From NCBI RefSeq assembly GCF_000340435.2, contig NZ_CP011883.2, positions 2,030,687 to 2,094,686 on the forward strand: a DNA stretch of 64,000 bases. Reading direction: 5' to 3'. Below, in pieces: positions 19,146-27,464 of the stretch. The notes under the pieces are model-generated. The model had not been told where the DNA came from and searched no databases. It was given only the letters and a program-made list of their open reading frames with translations. How positions within the stretch are numbered: the stretch's first letter is position 1; each line of letters opens with the position of its first letter. A program made the translations under genes and the position numbers. Origin of the DNA: Mycobacterium haemophilum DSM 44634 (lineage in GTDB: Bacteria > Actinomycetota > Actinomycetes > Mycobacteriales > Mycobacteriaceae).

Positions 19146-20717
19146 CTTGATGACCTGCGAATAGTGGAATTGCCACCGCTCGACAATGTGGAACCCCAGG
19201 TAGCTGGGGAATTGATACGCCGGCGCACGGCGCAAGATGAGTCCTGGTGACAGTAATTGCCCCGTTTGATGGTCGGGCAGTGACTTGTCTCGGTCGGAGA
19301 TTGTCCACACCGCGGAGCATTTGTTGATCTTGGCCGTCACCAGCCAGACAGCGACATGGCCGTCCCACAGGGCACCGACTTGAGGTCCGTAGAAGCCACG
19401 CTCGACGTCGATCAGCGATCGGAAGGCCGCCGGCCGAGCGGCCAGCAGTGCACGGATCGGTCCGGGCCGCCACGGCACAGTGTTGTCCACGATCAGACAG
19501 TCCCCTGGCGCAGCATGGGAACTGATCACATCGGCTACCTGACTGTAATCCCAGCCTTCTTTGGCGTATCGCTCGCGTTGGGTGAGGAGGTAGTTCGGAA
19601 AGGCGGCAACAGCGAACAGCACGAGGACACCGGCAATGGGCCACGGCTTGCGGGCGACCGTGACGATGCAGACCGCTATGACGATAGCTGCCGCCGGTGC
19701 CGTGAGGATCAGGTAGCGCGGGTAGTAGACCGGTTCAATGACCGCCGAATAGCTGACCAGGAGGGCGGTGGGAATGACGATCCACGCAGCGCAGATGATC
19801 ACCAGGCTGCGAAGGTCGCCCGCCGAGGCCCGCAGGCCGGCTAGTCGAGCCGCGATCGCGGCGACGATGATAACGGCCGTGATAATCGCGAACGCAACGC
19901 TGTGGTCGAAATACTGCCGTTGCGTGATGTCGAAGGCGTAATGCCAGCTGACCCGGAAGATCCAGCCGACCTGCCATACCTGGCCATGAGCGAACAAGAT
20001 GAACGGCGTCATGATCCCGAGTGCGACGACCGAGGTAACCGCCCACCAGATCAGCGGAGAATTGCGAAGTTTGTTGGGTGCCAGCCATGGCAGGACCGCG
20101 GCGTAAACCAGCACCAGCATGACCAGGTTGAGACTCAGCAAAATCGACAGCATCAATGCCAGCGCATAGCACAGCCATAGCCGTGGCCTGTTGCGTCGTA
20201 CCGCGGCCACCAGCAACACGGTCAGCCAGATGGCCGCGGCCACCGACAAGGCAGACGAGCGTGCTTCGATACCGGCCCAGGTGACGCGCGGCAGAATGGC
20301 GAAGACGATGCCCGCGCATACCGCAGTGATCCGCGTAGCAAACTGCCTGGTGAACACCGTGACGCCGGCAGCAGCGGCCCCAATTGCCAGACAGCTTGGA
20401 ACCCGCGACCAGAATTCGGTCGGGGGAAATATCGCGAACCAGCCGTGCATCAGCAGGTAGTACAAGCCGTGCACAGCATCGATGTGGCTCAGCAGCTTCC
20501 ATAGCTCTGGCACAGTGCGGCTCGCTGAAGCCGATATCGTCGCAGCCTCATCGAACCAGAGCGAAGGCCTACTAGCCCAGGCCCCGCTGATAACGGTGGC
20601 CAGCACCGCAATCGCGCATGGGTCGAGCAGCGCGCCGCGCGCACGTTGACGCGCCGAATTGTCACCGACGTCCGTTGCGCGCTGCTCAAGTGCCGATACA
20701 GACATGATGCTTGTCAC
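19134..20717 (-). CDS. capA: Polyprenyl-phosphate-dependent mannosyltransferase, LAM capping (Rv1635c)
   Basis: GT-C fold membrane glycosyltransferase of 527 residues with about ten to eleven helices. The first extracytoplasmic loop has the GT-C acidic motif (SLWFDEAATIS), followed by a PPTEFWSRVPS segment typical of the GT39/ArnT-like group. Its H37Rv counterpart, as remembered, adds the first mannose of the mannose caps on lipoarabinomannan, using polyprenyl-phosphomannose outside the membrane. GTG at 20717 or ATG at 20705 may start it. Convergent with the MFS gene, 12-base overlap. The symbol capA is from the literature on Rv1635c. Confidence 0.88.
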   Translation of the reverse strand: MTSIMSVSALEQRATDVGDNSARQRARGALLDPCAIAVLATVISGAWASRPSLWFDEAATISASASRTVPELWKLLSHIDAVHGLYYLLMHGWFAIFPPTEFWSRVPSCLAIGAAAAGVTVFTRQFATRITAVCAGIVFAILPRVTWAGIEARSSALSVAAAIWLTVLLVAAVRRNRPRLWLCYALALMLSILLSLNLVMLVLVYAAVLPWLAPNKLRNSPLIWWAVTSVVALGIMTPFILFAHGQVWQVGWIFRVSWHYAFDITQRQYFDHSVAFAIITAVIIVAAIAARLAGLRASAGDLRSLVIICAAWIVIPTALLVSYSAVIEPVYYPRYLILTAPAAAIVIAVCIVTVARKPWPIAGVLVLFAVAAFPNYLLTQRERYAKEGWDYSQVADVISSHAAPGDCLIVDNTVPWRPGPIRALLAARPAAFRSLIDVERGFYGPQVGALWDGHVAVWLVTAKINKCSAVWTISDRDKSLPDHQTGQLLSPGLILRRAPAYQFPSYLGFHIVERWQFHYSQVIKSTR

Positions 20718-20820
20718 CCTAAAGTGCCGCGATGAGCCTGGTCACCAGCGGTCCCGCCGGCCGGGCGTAGCCAGCACGGCGTCGGCCCGGATTGTCCGCA
20801 CTCGGTGCCTGTGAGTCATG

Positions 20821-20846
20821 AAAAGCTCTGCACAGCAAGGCTTTTT
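20821..20846. terminator. Possible hairpin terminator in the capA/usp gap
   Basis: AAAAGCT pairs with GGCTTTT (one G-U), with inner pairs TGC/GCA around a three-base loop, followed by a T-run on either strand. It lies in a roughly 270-base gap between two divergent genes, so it may end an unannotated small RNA rather than a gene. No other feature was seen in the gap. Confidence 0.35.
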
Positions 20847-20984
20847 ATGTTGGGCATGAGCAGTGGAGCGTCGTGCCATCGCGGGACCGGTCGCGCCACG
20901 TTGCTGCTGAGTCGGTAATCTCACCCATCGGCATCGAGCAACGCGATACTGTCTTGGGCTGAGCAACCGACACTGGGAGGGTAA

Positions 20985-21428
20985 ATGGGCGCCTATCAGA
21001 CCGTGGTGGTGGGGACCGACGGCTCGGATTCGTCGTTGCGCGCGGTGGACCGGGCTGGCAAGATTGCCGGGTCGGACGCCAAGCTGATCATCGCGTCGGC
21101 CTACCTGCCCCAGCATGACGACGCTCGGGCCGCCGACATCCTGAAGGACGAAAGCTACAAAGTGACGGGCACCGCCCCGATCTATGAGATCCTGCACGAC
21201 GCGAAGGAGCGGGCGCACGCCGCCGGTGCGAAGAACGTCGAGGAGCGACCGGTCGTCGGCGCTCCGGTCGACGCGCTGGTCAACCTCGCCGAGGAAGCAA
21301 AGGCCGATCTGCTGGTGGTTGGCAATGTCGGTCTGAGCACGATTGCGGGCCGGCTGCTGGGATCGGTGCCGGCCAACGTCTCGCGTCGGGCCAAGATCGA
21401 CGTCTTGATCGTGCACACCACGCTGTAA
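20985..21428 (+). CDS. Universal stress protein (TB15.3 / Rv1636)
   Basis: Single-domain universal stress protein of 147 residues. It begins with the family pattern TVVVGTDGSDSSLRAVDRA and ends with the nucleotide-binding loop VVGNVGLSTIAGRLLGSVP (G-x2-G-x9-G-S). The H37Rv homologue binds cAMP and is thought to buffer or sense it, which is notable because two adenylate cyclases are encoded in this window. Cytosolic. ATG preceded by a strong site (GGGAGGG). Transcribed alone: divergent from capA and convergent with the metallo-hydrolase gene. Confidence 0.94.
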   Translation: MGAYQTVVVGTDGSDSSLRAVDRAGKIAGSDAKLIIASAYLPQHDDARAADILKDESYKVTGTAPIYEILHDAKERAHAAGAKNVEERPVVGAPVDALVNLAEEAKADLLVVGNVGLSTIAGRLLGSVPANVSRRAKIDVLIVHTTL

Positions 21429-21452
21429 GGCACTGAACCGCCCGCCACGGCA

Positions 21453-22214
21453 CTACCAGCCGCGTTGGCGCCAGGCCGCGAGGTGCGGGCGTTCCGCGCC
21501 GAGTACCGTGTCGTCGCCGTGGCCGGGGTAGATGACCGTAGCGTCCGGGTACACGTCGAACACTCGGGTGGTGACGTCGTCGAGCAGTTGGGTGAAGTCA
21601 CCGGGCTGCCACGTCTTGCCAACGCCCCCGGGGAACAGACAGTCGCCAGTGAACAACTGCGTGACCCCGCCAGTTTCGGGGCCGGGGGCGGCTCCACCGA
21701 GCGCCAGCGCGATCGATCCAGGAGTGTGCCCGCGCAGGTGGATAACGTCGAACGTCAGCTCCCCGATCTGCACGCAGTCACCGTGGGCCAGCAAACGGTC
21801 CGGTTTGACCGGCAGCGGTTCGGCGTCCATCTCATGCGCGGCGGTCGGCGCCCCGGTGGCCGCAGCCACCGCTTCCAGTGCCTGCCAGTGATCGAAGTGC
21901 TGATGGCTGGTCACAATCAGCGACAGCGTCGGGGCGTAGCGCCGGATCAGATCGATCAGCACCTCGGCGTCGTTGGCGGCGTCAATCAGAAGTGTTTCTC
22001 CAGTGGCCGAACACGTCACCAGGTAGGCGTTGTTGTCCATCGGGCCCACCGACGCCTTCAGGATCGTGGCGCCGGGTAGGGTCCGGCGGGCCGCGGTACC
22101 CGGGTCGACGTGCCCGGTGTAGTTGGCCGGGAAATCAGCTGGCTCGATCGAGGCTGTCATAGCGGCCAGGTTACTGCTCCTGGGACTAGGTCCGCTGTTT
22201 GTCGGTGTGGGCAC
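21453..22214 (-). CDS. Metallo-beta-lactamase-fold hydrolase, glyoxalase II-like (Rv1637c)
   Basis: Protein of up to 253 residues with the zinc-binding HxHxDH motif (TSHQHFDHWQ), later histidines in LRGHTPGSIAL and YPGHGDDT, and the ligand Asp in LFTGDCLFPGG. The arrangement fits the glyoxalase II/persulfide dioxygenase-like branch, acting on a thioester or thiol adduct; substrate unknown. The start is uncertain: several starts lie within the first 20 codons, including MTASIEP, and the -10 region of the divergent uvrA promoter overlaps the longest version. Stop is 24 bases from that of the universal stress gene. Confidence 0.88.
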   Translation of the reverse strand: MPTPTNSGPSPRSSNLAAMTASIEPADFPANYTGHVDPGTAARRTLPGATILKASVGPMDNNAYLVTCSATGETLLIDAANDAEVLIDLIRRYAPTLSLIVTSHQHFDHWQALEAVAAATGAPTAAHEMDAEPLPVKPDRLLAHGDCVQIGELTFDVIHLRGHTPGSIALALGGAAPGPETGGVTQLFTGDCLFPGGVGKTWQPGDFTQLLDDVTTRVFDVYPDATVIYPGHGDDTVLGAERPHLAAWRQRGW

Positions 22215-22221
22215 CTAGCAT
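22199..22221 (+). promoter_or_regulatory. RecA-NDp (PafBC-type) promoter of uvrA
   Basis: TTGTCGGTG (22199-22207), eight bases, then TAGCAT (22216-22221) fits TTGTCRGTG-N8-TANNNT at every fixed position. The predicted transcript start is near 22228, leaving a leader of about 55 bases with a GAGAGGGG ribosome-binding site before uvrA. Confidence 0.88.
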
Positions 22222-22281
22222 GGAATGCGCCGTGCGCAGTAACCGCCGTTAGGTGAGCAAGAGTTTAGTGAGAGGGGCAGC

Positions 22282-25191
22282 GTGGCTGACCGCCTGATCG
22301 TCAAGGGTGCCCGTGAGCACAACCTGCGAGGCGTCGATCTTGACCTGCCGCGCGATTCATTGATCGTCTTCACGGGGCTGTCCGGATCGGGCAAGTCGTC
22401 ACTGGCCTTCGACACCATCTTCGCCGAGGGCCAGCGCCGCTACGTGGAGTCACTGTCGGCCTACGCGCGCCAATTTCTGGGGCAGATGGACAAGCCGGAC
22501 GTCGACTTCATTGAGGGTCTTTCCCCGGCGGTGTCCATCGACCAGAAGTCGACGAACCGCAACCCAAGATCGACCGTCGGAACGATCACCGAGGTGTACG
22601 ACTACCTGCGGCTGCTGTATGCGCGGGCGGGCACACCGCACTGCCCGATCTGTGGCGAGCGGATCGCCCGTCAGACCCCGCAGCAAATTGTCGATCAGGT
22701 GCTGGTGCTGCCGGAGGGCACCCGATTTTTGGTGCTCGCTCCGGTGGTGCGTACCCGCAAGGGCGAGTTCGCGGACCTGTTCGACAAGCTCAACGCGCAG
22801 GGCTACAGCCGGGTGCGGGTCGACGGTGTGGTGCACCCGCTGGCCGATCCGCCGAAGCTGAAAAAGCAGGAGAAGCACGATATCGAAGTGGTGGTGGACC
22901 GACTTACCGTCAAGGCCGCCGCCAAGCAGCGGCTCACCGACTCGGTGGAAACCGCGCTGAACCTGGCGGACGGCATCGTGGTGCTGGAGTTTCCCGACGA
23001 TCACGACGAACACGGTCACCCGCGCGAACAACGTTTCTCCGAGAAGCTGGCCTGCCCCAACGGGCACCCCCTGGCTGTTGACGACCTGGAACCGCGCTCG
23101 TTCTCGTTCAACTCGCCGTACGGCGCCTGTCCTGAATGTGTGGGCTTGGGAATCCGCAAAGAGGTCGACCCGGATCTGGTGGTGCCTGATCCGGATCGCA
23201 CCCTGGCCGAGGGCGCGGTGGCGCCGTGGTCGGCGGGGCACACCGCGGAGTACTTCACTCGGATGATGGCCGGGCTTGGCGAGGAGCTGGGATTCGACGT
23301 CGATACGCCCTGGCGCCAACTTCCGGCCAAGGCCCGCAAGGCAATTCTCGAGGGCTCCGATCATCAGGTCCATGTGCGGTATCGCAACCGGTACGGCCGA
23401 ACCCGTTCGTACTACGCCGATTTCGAGGGTGTGCTGGCGTTCCTACAGCGCAAGATGGAGCAGACTGAATCCGAGCAGATGAAGGAACGCTACGAAGGCT
23501 TCATGCGTGACGTGCCCTGCCCGGTGTGTGAGGGGACCCGGCTCAAGCCAGAGATTCTGGCGGTGACGCTGGCCGCAGGGGAGCGTGGCGCAAAGTCCAT
23601 CGCCGAGGTCTGCGAGCTATCCATCTCGGATTGCTCGGATTTTCTTAACGCGCTCACCCTTGGTGCGCGCGAGCAGGCGATCGCGGGCCAGGTGCTCAAG
23701 GAAATCCAGTCGCGGCTCGGCTTCTTGCTCGACGTCGGGCTGGAGTACCTCTCGCTGTCCCGGGCAGCCGCGACGCTGTCCGGCGGTGAGGCCCAACGCA
23801 TTCGGCTGGCCACCCAGATCGGCTCGGGTCTGGTGGGCGTGCTCTACGTCCTCGACGAACCATCCATCGGGCTGCACCAGCGCGACAACCGCCGACTCAT
23901 CGAAACCCTCACGCGGTTAAGGGCGTTGGGCAACACGCTGATCGTCGTCGAGCATGACGAGGACACTATCGCGCACGCCGACTGGATCGTCGACATCGGC
24001 CCGGGCGCCGGCGAGCACGGCGGCCAGATCGTGCACAGCGGGACCTATCGGGAGCTGCTGCGCAACCAGAACTCGATCACCGGCGCCTATCTGTCGGGCC
24101 GGGAAAGCATTGCCACGCCCACCCGGCGGCGTCCCGTCGACCGGAAGCGTCAGCTCACCGTCGTCGGGGCTCGCGAGCACAACCTGCGCGGTATTGACGT
24201 GTCGTTTCCACTTGGTGTGTTGACCTCGGTGACCGGTGTGTCGGGCTCCGGCAAGTCGACTTTGGTCAACGACATCCTGGCGGCGGTCTTGGCCAATCGC
24301 CTCAACAGCGCTCGGCAAGTCCCTGGTCGCCATACCCGGGTGACCGGGCTGGACCATCTGGACAAGCTGGTGCGGGTGGACCAGTCGCCGATCGGCCGCA
24401 CGCCGCGATCCAACCCGGCCACCTACACCGGGGTGTTCGACAAGATCCGGACCTTGTTCGCCGCCACCACCGAGGCGAAAGTCCGTGGTTACCAACCCGG
24501 CCGATTCTCGTTCAACGTCAAGGGTGGTCGCTGCGAGGCGTGCACCGGTGACGGCACCATCAAGATCGAGATGAACTTCTTGCCGGACGTGTATGTGCCG
24601 TGTGAGGTGTGCCAGGGCGCCCGATACAACCGGGAAACCCTCGAGGTGCACTACAAAGGCAAGACCATCTCCGAAGTGCTGGACATGTCGATCGAGGAAG
24701 CGGCGGAGTTCTTCGAGCCGATCAGCGGTATTCACCGCTACCTGCGCACGCTGGTCGATGTCGGCCTAGGTTATGTCCGACTGGGCCAGCCCGCGCCGAC
24801 GTTGTCGGGTGGTGAGGCGCAGCGGGTCAAGTTGGCGTCCGAGTTGCAGAAGCGCTCGACCGGGCGCACCATCTACATTCTCGACGAGCCCACCACCGGG
24901 CTGCATTTCGACGACATCCGCAAGCTGCTCAACGTCATCAACGGCCTTGTCGACAAAGGCAATACGGTCATCGTGATCGAACACAACCTGGACGTGATCA
25001 AGACGTCGGACTGGATCGTCGATATGGGTCCCGAGGGTGGTGCCGAAGGTGGAACCGTTGTCGCTGAGGGCACTCCAGAAGATGTCGCCGCGGTTCCGGA
25101 AAGCTACACCGGGAAGTTTCTCGCCGAGGTCGTCGGCGCCGGGCGCGCGCCCGCACGCGCACCGAGGCGCCGGCGAAAAGTTAGCGCTTGA
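22282..25191 (+). CDS. uvrA: Excinuclease ABC subunit A
   Basis: DNA-damage-recognising ATPase of nucleotide excision repair, 969 residues. Two ABC modules are visible: the first with Walker A GLSGSGKSS near residue 34 and signature LSGGEAQRIRLA near 500, the second with GVSGSGKST near 655 and LSGGEAQRVKLA near 838. Zinc-finger cysteine pairs occur in CPICGERI, CPVCEGTR and CEACTGDG/CEVCQGA. GTG start (VADRLIVKG) with a good ribosome-binding site, 61 bases after a RecA-NDp promoter. No SOS box was seen. Downstream gene order departs from H37Rv. Confidence 0.97.
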   Translation: MADRLIVKGAREHNLRGVDLDLPRDSLIVFTGLSGSGKSSLAFDTIFAEGQRRYVESLSAYARQFLGQMDKPDVDFIEGLSPAVSIDQKSTNRNPRSTVGTITEVYDYLRLLYARAGTPHCPICGERIARQTPQQIVDQVLVLPEGTRFLVLAPVVRTRKGEFADLFDKLNAQGYSRVRVDGVVHPLADPPKLKKQEKHDIEVVVDRLTVKAAAKQRLTDSVETALNLADGIVVLEFPDDHDEHGHPREQRFSEKLACPNGHPLAVDDLEPRSFSFNSPYGACPECVGLGIRKEVDPDLVVPDPDRTLAEGAVAPWSAGHTAEYFTRMMAGLGEELGFDVDTPWRQLPAKARKAILEGSDHQVHVRYRNRYGRTRSYYADFEGVLAFLQRKMEQTESEQMKERYEGFMRDVPCPVCEGTRLKPEILAVTLAAGERGAKSIAEVCELSISDCSDFLNALTLGAREQAIAGQVLKEIQSRLGFLLDVGLEYLSLSRAAATLSGGEAQRIRLATQIGSGLVGVLYVLDEPSIGLHQRDNRRLIETLTRLRALGNTLIVVEHDEDTIAHADWIVDIGPGAGEHGGQIVHSGTYRELLRNQNSITGAYLSGRESIATPTRRRPVDRKRQLTVVGAREHNLRGIDVSFPLGVLTSVTGVSGSGKSTLVNDILAAVLANRLNSARQVPGRHTRVTGLDHLDKLVRVDQSPIGRTPRSNPATYTGVFDKIRTLFAATTEAKVRGYQPGRFSFNVKGGRCEACTGDGTIKIEMNFLPDVYVPCEVCQGARYNRETLEVHYKGKTISEVLDMSIEEAAEFFEPISGIHRYLRTLVDVGLGYVRLGQPAPTLSGGEAQRVKLASELQKRSTGRTIYILDEPTTGLHFDDIRKLLNVINGLVDKGNTVIVIEHNLDVIKTSDWIVDMGPEGGAEGGTVVAEGTPEDVAAVPESYTGKFLAEVVGAGRAPARAPRRRRKVSA

Positions 25192-25287
25192 CTTGCCCGC
25201 GACACCTAACCTACGCATACGACGCGCCGAAAAGCCTGTGCGTGGTTTATCTCTCGCGGACCCTGAAACTCCGCACGGCTCAGCGCG

Positions 25288-25617
25288 TTAACTCTCGTCG
25301 GAACGCATCGCCTCGCGGATTTGCGCTAAACGTTCGGCGGCTCTGCGTTGGCGTTCTTCGTACTGCTCTTCGACGGTTCGGCCGTGGGACGTCTCGGCGT
25401 CGAGTTCGGCGGCACCTAGCGCCGTCGCATACCTGGATTCGGTCTTCTTGCGGACGGATTCGAAGGTCGGTGCGCCCGCGCTGTCATACCCAGGGTCACG
25501 CTGGGCAAACGGTTTCGCTGACTCCCGCGTCGACGCCTTGGCTACACCGGGCGTTACAGCGTTGGCGGTTGTTGCAATGTCAGCGCCACCGCATCTCGGG
25601 GCCGATGCGTGATCCAC
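25288..25617 (-). pseudogene. PspA-like (35-kDa antigen paralogue) C-terminal fragment
   Basis: Open frame of 109 residues. From about residue 50 it matches the C-terminal helices of the 35-kDa antigen/PspA (Rv2744c) as remembered: TFESVRKKTESRYATALGAA, then AAERLAQIREAMRSDE, against [20 protein letters not shown] and RLEQIRASMRGE. The long coiled coil that makes up most of PspA is missing and the first 45 residues look non-conserved. I read it as a remnant of a transferred or duplicated gene; an expressed short protein cannot be excluded. No ribosome-binding site is evident. Confidence 0.6.
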
Positions 25618-25877
25618 AATTCCTCACCCAGCATTGCTCAAGTCGACCAGGCGCGTTGATGTCTTGGCTTGCCGAACACGAATGGATTCAACGCCAATCA
25701 CAGCCCGATCAACGCGGCATGGCTCCATCGTCGCGTCCACACCGGCACGAGTATTAGCCGGGCGATCGACTTCACGGGGATCCGCTAAGCATTAGCGCCT
25801 CGCTAGCGCCAAACGGCGGAGCAGCGCGTTTCGATGGAAAAGCAACGGGTTTGAATCGAGCCGAGACTTGACGTTGA
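25618..25877. other. Intergenic DNA between the PspA fragment and the cysteine-rich peptide
   Basis: No gene is supported here. A plus-strand reading (25188-25757) has unlikely composition and overlaps the PspA-like fragment. Nothing resembling an insertion-sequence end was found, though loss of synteny with H37Rv begins here. Confidence 0.5.
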
Positions 25878-25895
25878 TACTATAGGGGGGTATGG
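25877..25895 (+). promoter_or_regulatory. Promoter with CsoR/RicR-like copper operator
   Basis: ATACTATAGGGGGGTATG overlaps a TACTAT -10 element (25878-25883). Its complement, CATACCCCCCTATAGTAT, has the ATACCC/C-run/TATAGTAT form of CsoR-family operators. The predicted transcript start (about 25890) is two bases before the ATG of the cysteine-rich peptide. Confidence 0.6.
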
Positions 25896-26002
25896 TGTAT
25901 GTCGTGAACAACATCGGACCATGCCGCTGCAAATCCACCACCTGTACGTGCAGTGACTCTGGGTGCGGCAAGTACCAACCGACGAACAGGGGGAAACGTT
26001 AG
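25892..26002 (+). CDS. 36-residue cysteine-rich peptide, metallothionein-like
   Basis: Very short frame missed by usual length limits: MVYVVNNIGPCRCKSTTCTC followed by SDSGCGKYQPTNRGKR and a TAG. Five cysteines in 36 residues are arranged C-x-C-x5-C-x-C-x4-C, typical of copper(I) or zinc thiolate clusters. It is not MymT, whose sequence differs. The ATG is two bases from the predicted transcript start, so it would be translated from a nearly leaderless mRNA directly under a CsoR-like operator. Inferred role: binding excess copper. The alternative is a fortuitous frame, but the joint occurrence of operator, start and cysteine spacing argues against that. Confidence 0.65.
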   Translation: MVYVVNNIGPCRCKSTTCTCSDSGCGKYQPTNRGKR

Positions 26003-26131
26003 GGAAAAGCGTCCCCCGGGCCTAGGCTCACGAGACCCCGCTTGCGGCGACGCTGCGTACATCGACCGTGATTGTCGCCCCCTCGTCGGGGCAATCATCG
26101 CGATAGGCGGGTAAACCCCTTGTTACGCAAC

Positions 26132-26269
26132 ATGTTCGATGGATATGTACGCGTCGACCGCGTATTGTACCTATTAATCTCGACCGCCATGGCTTTGCTG
26201 GCCTGGCATATCGGGCTAAACCTGCCCACAGACGGGCCGATGATGATCCGAACCGACCGGTTTTGTTGA
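26132..26269 (+). CDS. Possible small single-span membrane peptide
   Basis: Frame of 45 residues, beginning MFDGYVRVDR, with one hydrophobic stretch VLYLLISTAMALLAWHIGL and a short polar end. It lies between the cysteine-rich peptide and the PE25-like gene and reads in the same direction. There is no convincing ribosome-binding site, so this is a weak call. I do not recognise a family. Confidence 0.3.
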   Translation: MFDGYVRVDRVLYLLISTAMALLAWHIGLNLPTDGPMMIRTDRFC

Positions 26270-26316
26270 TCATCCCCATACGTTGCTGGGTTTCTTTGTT
26301 ATGAAGTGGAGTTGGC

Positions 26317-26658
26317 ATGTCTTATACGACCGCCGTACCGGCGAGGTTGACCGTAAACCCCGACCAGTTGAATGACGCGGCTGTGGCGTTGACGGCGATT
26401 ATTATCGATATGCGGAATTTCTGTGCTGCGGCATTTCCGGAGATAAATGGTGTTAAGCCCCCGGGTATGGACCTCATGTCGGCGAACGCGGCGTGGGTCC
26501 TCGGCATGTACGCGAGCAGGTTCGACGAGAAATTCTTTAAGGCCACGAAGATGCTTGAGCGATGGGTGGTCGAGTTGAAACGTGCCGCCGCTGCGTATTC
26601 GAGCACCGAGGCCGACAACACCAAAGCCCTTCAACAAACCGACGCTACCAGTATCTAA
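26317..26658 (+). CDS. PE25-like type VII secretion substrate
   Basis: A short PE-fold protein of 113 residues. The C-terminal half aligns with PE25 as remembered: VKPPGMDLMSANAA against VRPPAADLVSEKAA, and the end YSSTEADNTKAL against YATAEADNIKTF. YSSTE supplies the YxxxD/E secretion signal of ESX systems. The N-terminus diverges (MSYTTAVPARLTVNPDQL). Ribosome-binding site GTGGAG precedes the ATG. Paired 88 bases upstream of a PPE41-like gene, so the two should form a heterodimer exported through an ESX system, most probably ESX-5. GC content is lower than the flanks, which suggests acquisition from elsewhere. Confidence 0.8.
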   Translation: MSYTTAVPARLTVNPDQLNDAAVALTAIIIDMRNFCAAAFPEINGVKPPGMDLMSANAAWVLGMYASRFDEKFFKATKMLERWVVELKRAAAAYSSTEADNTKALQQTDATSI

Positions 26659-26746
26659 CCGTTGCACCGCTAGCTGAAGGCGATACCAGTACTGCAAAGT
26701 CGACCAAGTGTGACAGCAGTCGTTACCAACCGAAAGAAACAACGAA

Positions 26747-27364
26747 ATGCCTTACCAAGGACCAGCACAATTTAACCAGGACAGTCGCGAATATGGCATT
26801 AATTCCGGTAACTGGGACATTTGGTACGGCACCCAGCCGCCGGAGGTGAACTCTACCAACATATATAACGGCTTTGGCGAAAAGTCCCTAGAAAACGCCG
26901 CCTGGCACTGGAAGAAGTTGTCTGAGGATGTATTTCGCACAGCTTCGTCGTTGGGGGAATGGCGCACGCGGCTACAAGGTATTTGGCCAGGTGCAGCGGC
27001 GGGAGAGGTAAGCGAGGCGGTCTGGTGGTTTATGCGGTGGCTCGATGAGCTTTCCGAGCAGCTCAAGGAGGATTCCGTTCAGATCTTTAATATCGCGAAG
27101 GCCTTTACCGAGGCGCGTAATATGTCGGTGCGCCCGGAGCGGGTCGAGTCGAACCGCGAACTGCGGGCGGAGCTGGCGGCGGACAACGCATTCGGACTAC
27201 ACGATGACAAGATCGCGTTTCTCGATCTCGAATATGACCGGTTCTGGGGCAACGACGCCACCGCGATGCACATCTATACGCGTCGCGTAGAGGAGGCGTT
27301 GCAGGCGCTTCCTCGCTGGAAAGAGATGTTCGCACAGGATGAACAGCTGGCGTTGGACTCCTGA
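26747..27364 (+). CDS. PPE41-like type VII secretion substrate
   Basis: Protein of 205 residues consisting of the PPE helical domain alone. Hallmarks: QPPEVNSTNIYNG (PPE motif near residue 27), a WxG-like turn GIWPGAAAG, and a distal region FLDLEYDRFWGNDATAMHIY. These match PPE41 (PPEVNSANIYAG; DLDQEYDDFWDED) more closely than the usual alanine-rich PPE proteins, and the length is near that of PPE41 (194). Partner of the upstream PE25-like protein. The helical tip that EspG5 chaperones recognise should lie near residues 125-150. AT-richer codons (for example AACATATATAACGGC) set it apart from its neighbours. Confidence 0.82.
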   Translation: MPYQGPAQFNQDSREYGINSGNWDIWYGTQPPEVNSTNIYNGFGEKSLENAAWHWKKLSEDVFRTASSLGEWRTRLQGIWPGAAAGEVSEAVWWFMRWLDELSEQLKEDSVQIFNIAKAFTEARNMSVRPERVESNRELRAELAADNAFGLHDDKIAFLDLEYDRFWGNDATAMHIYTRRVEEALQALPRWKEMFAQDEQLALDS

Positions 27365-27365
27365 T

Positions 27366-27380
27366 CTGCGCGAAGCGCAG
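27366..27380. terminator. Hairpin after the PPE41-like gene
   Basis: CTGCGC-GAA-GCGCAG forms a perfect 6-bp stem two bases after the PPE stop codon. No T-run follows; it could end transcription between this gene and convergent lysX. The following 80 bases are AT-rich and hold no gene. Confidence 0.4.
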
Positions 27381-27464
27381 CGCGCCTTGACAGCGGGTCG
27401 CCGACGAATAGTTGACCATTACATACTACTTAAAAGTGTTGAGTGGCAATGGTTTGCAAGCTAG

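Noticed and set aside
22222..22281. SOS (LexA) box before uvrA
   Set aside because: No TCGAAC-N4-GTTCGA palindrome; the RecA-NDp promoter explains damage control.
25188..25757. 189-codon plus-strand frame after uvrA
   Set aside because: Overlaps the PspA-like fragment, has unlikely composition and no ribosome-binding site or recognised domain.
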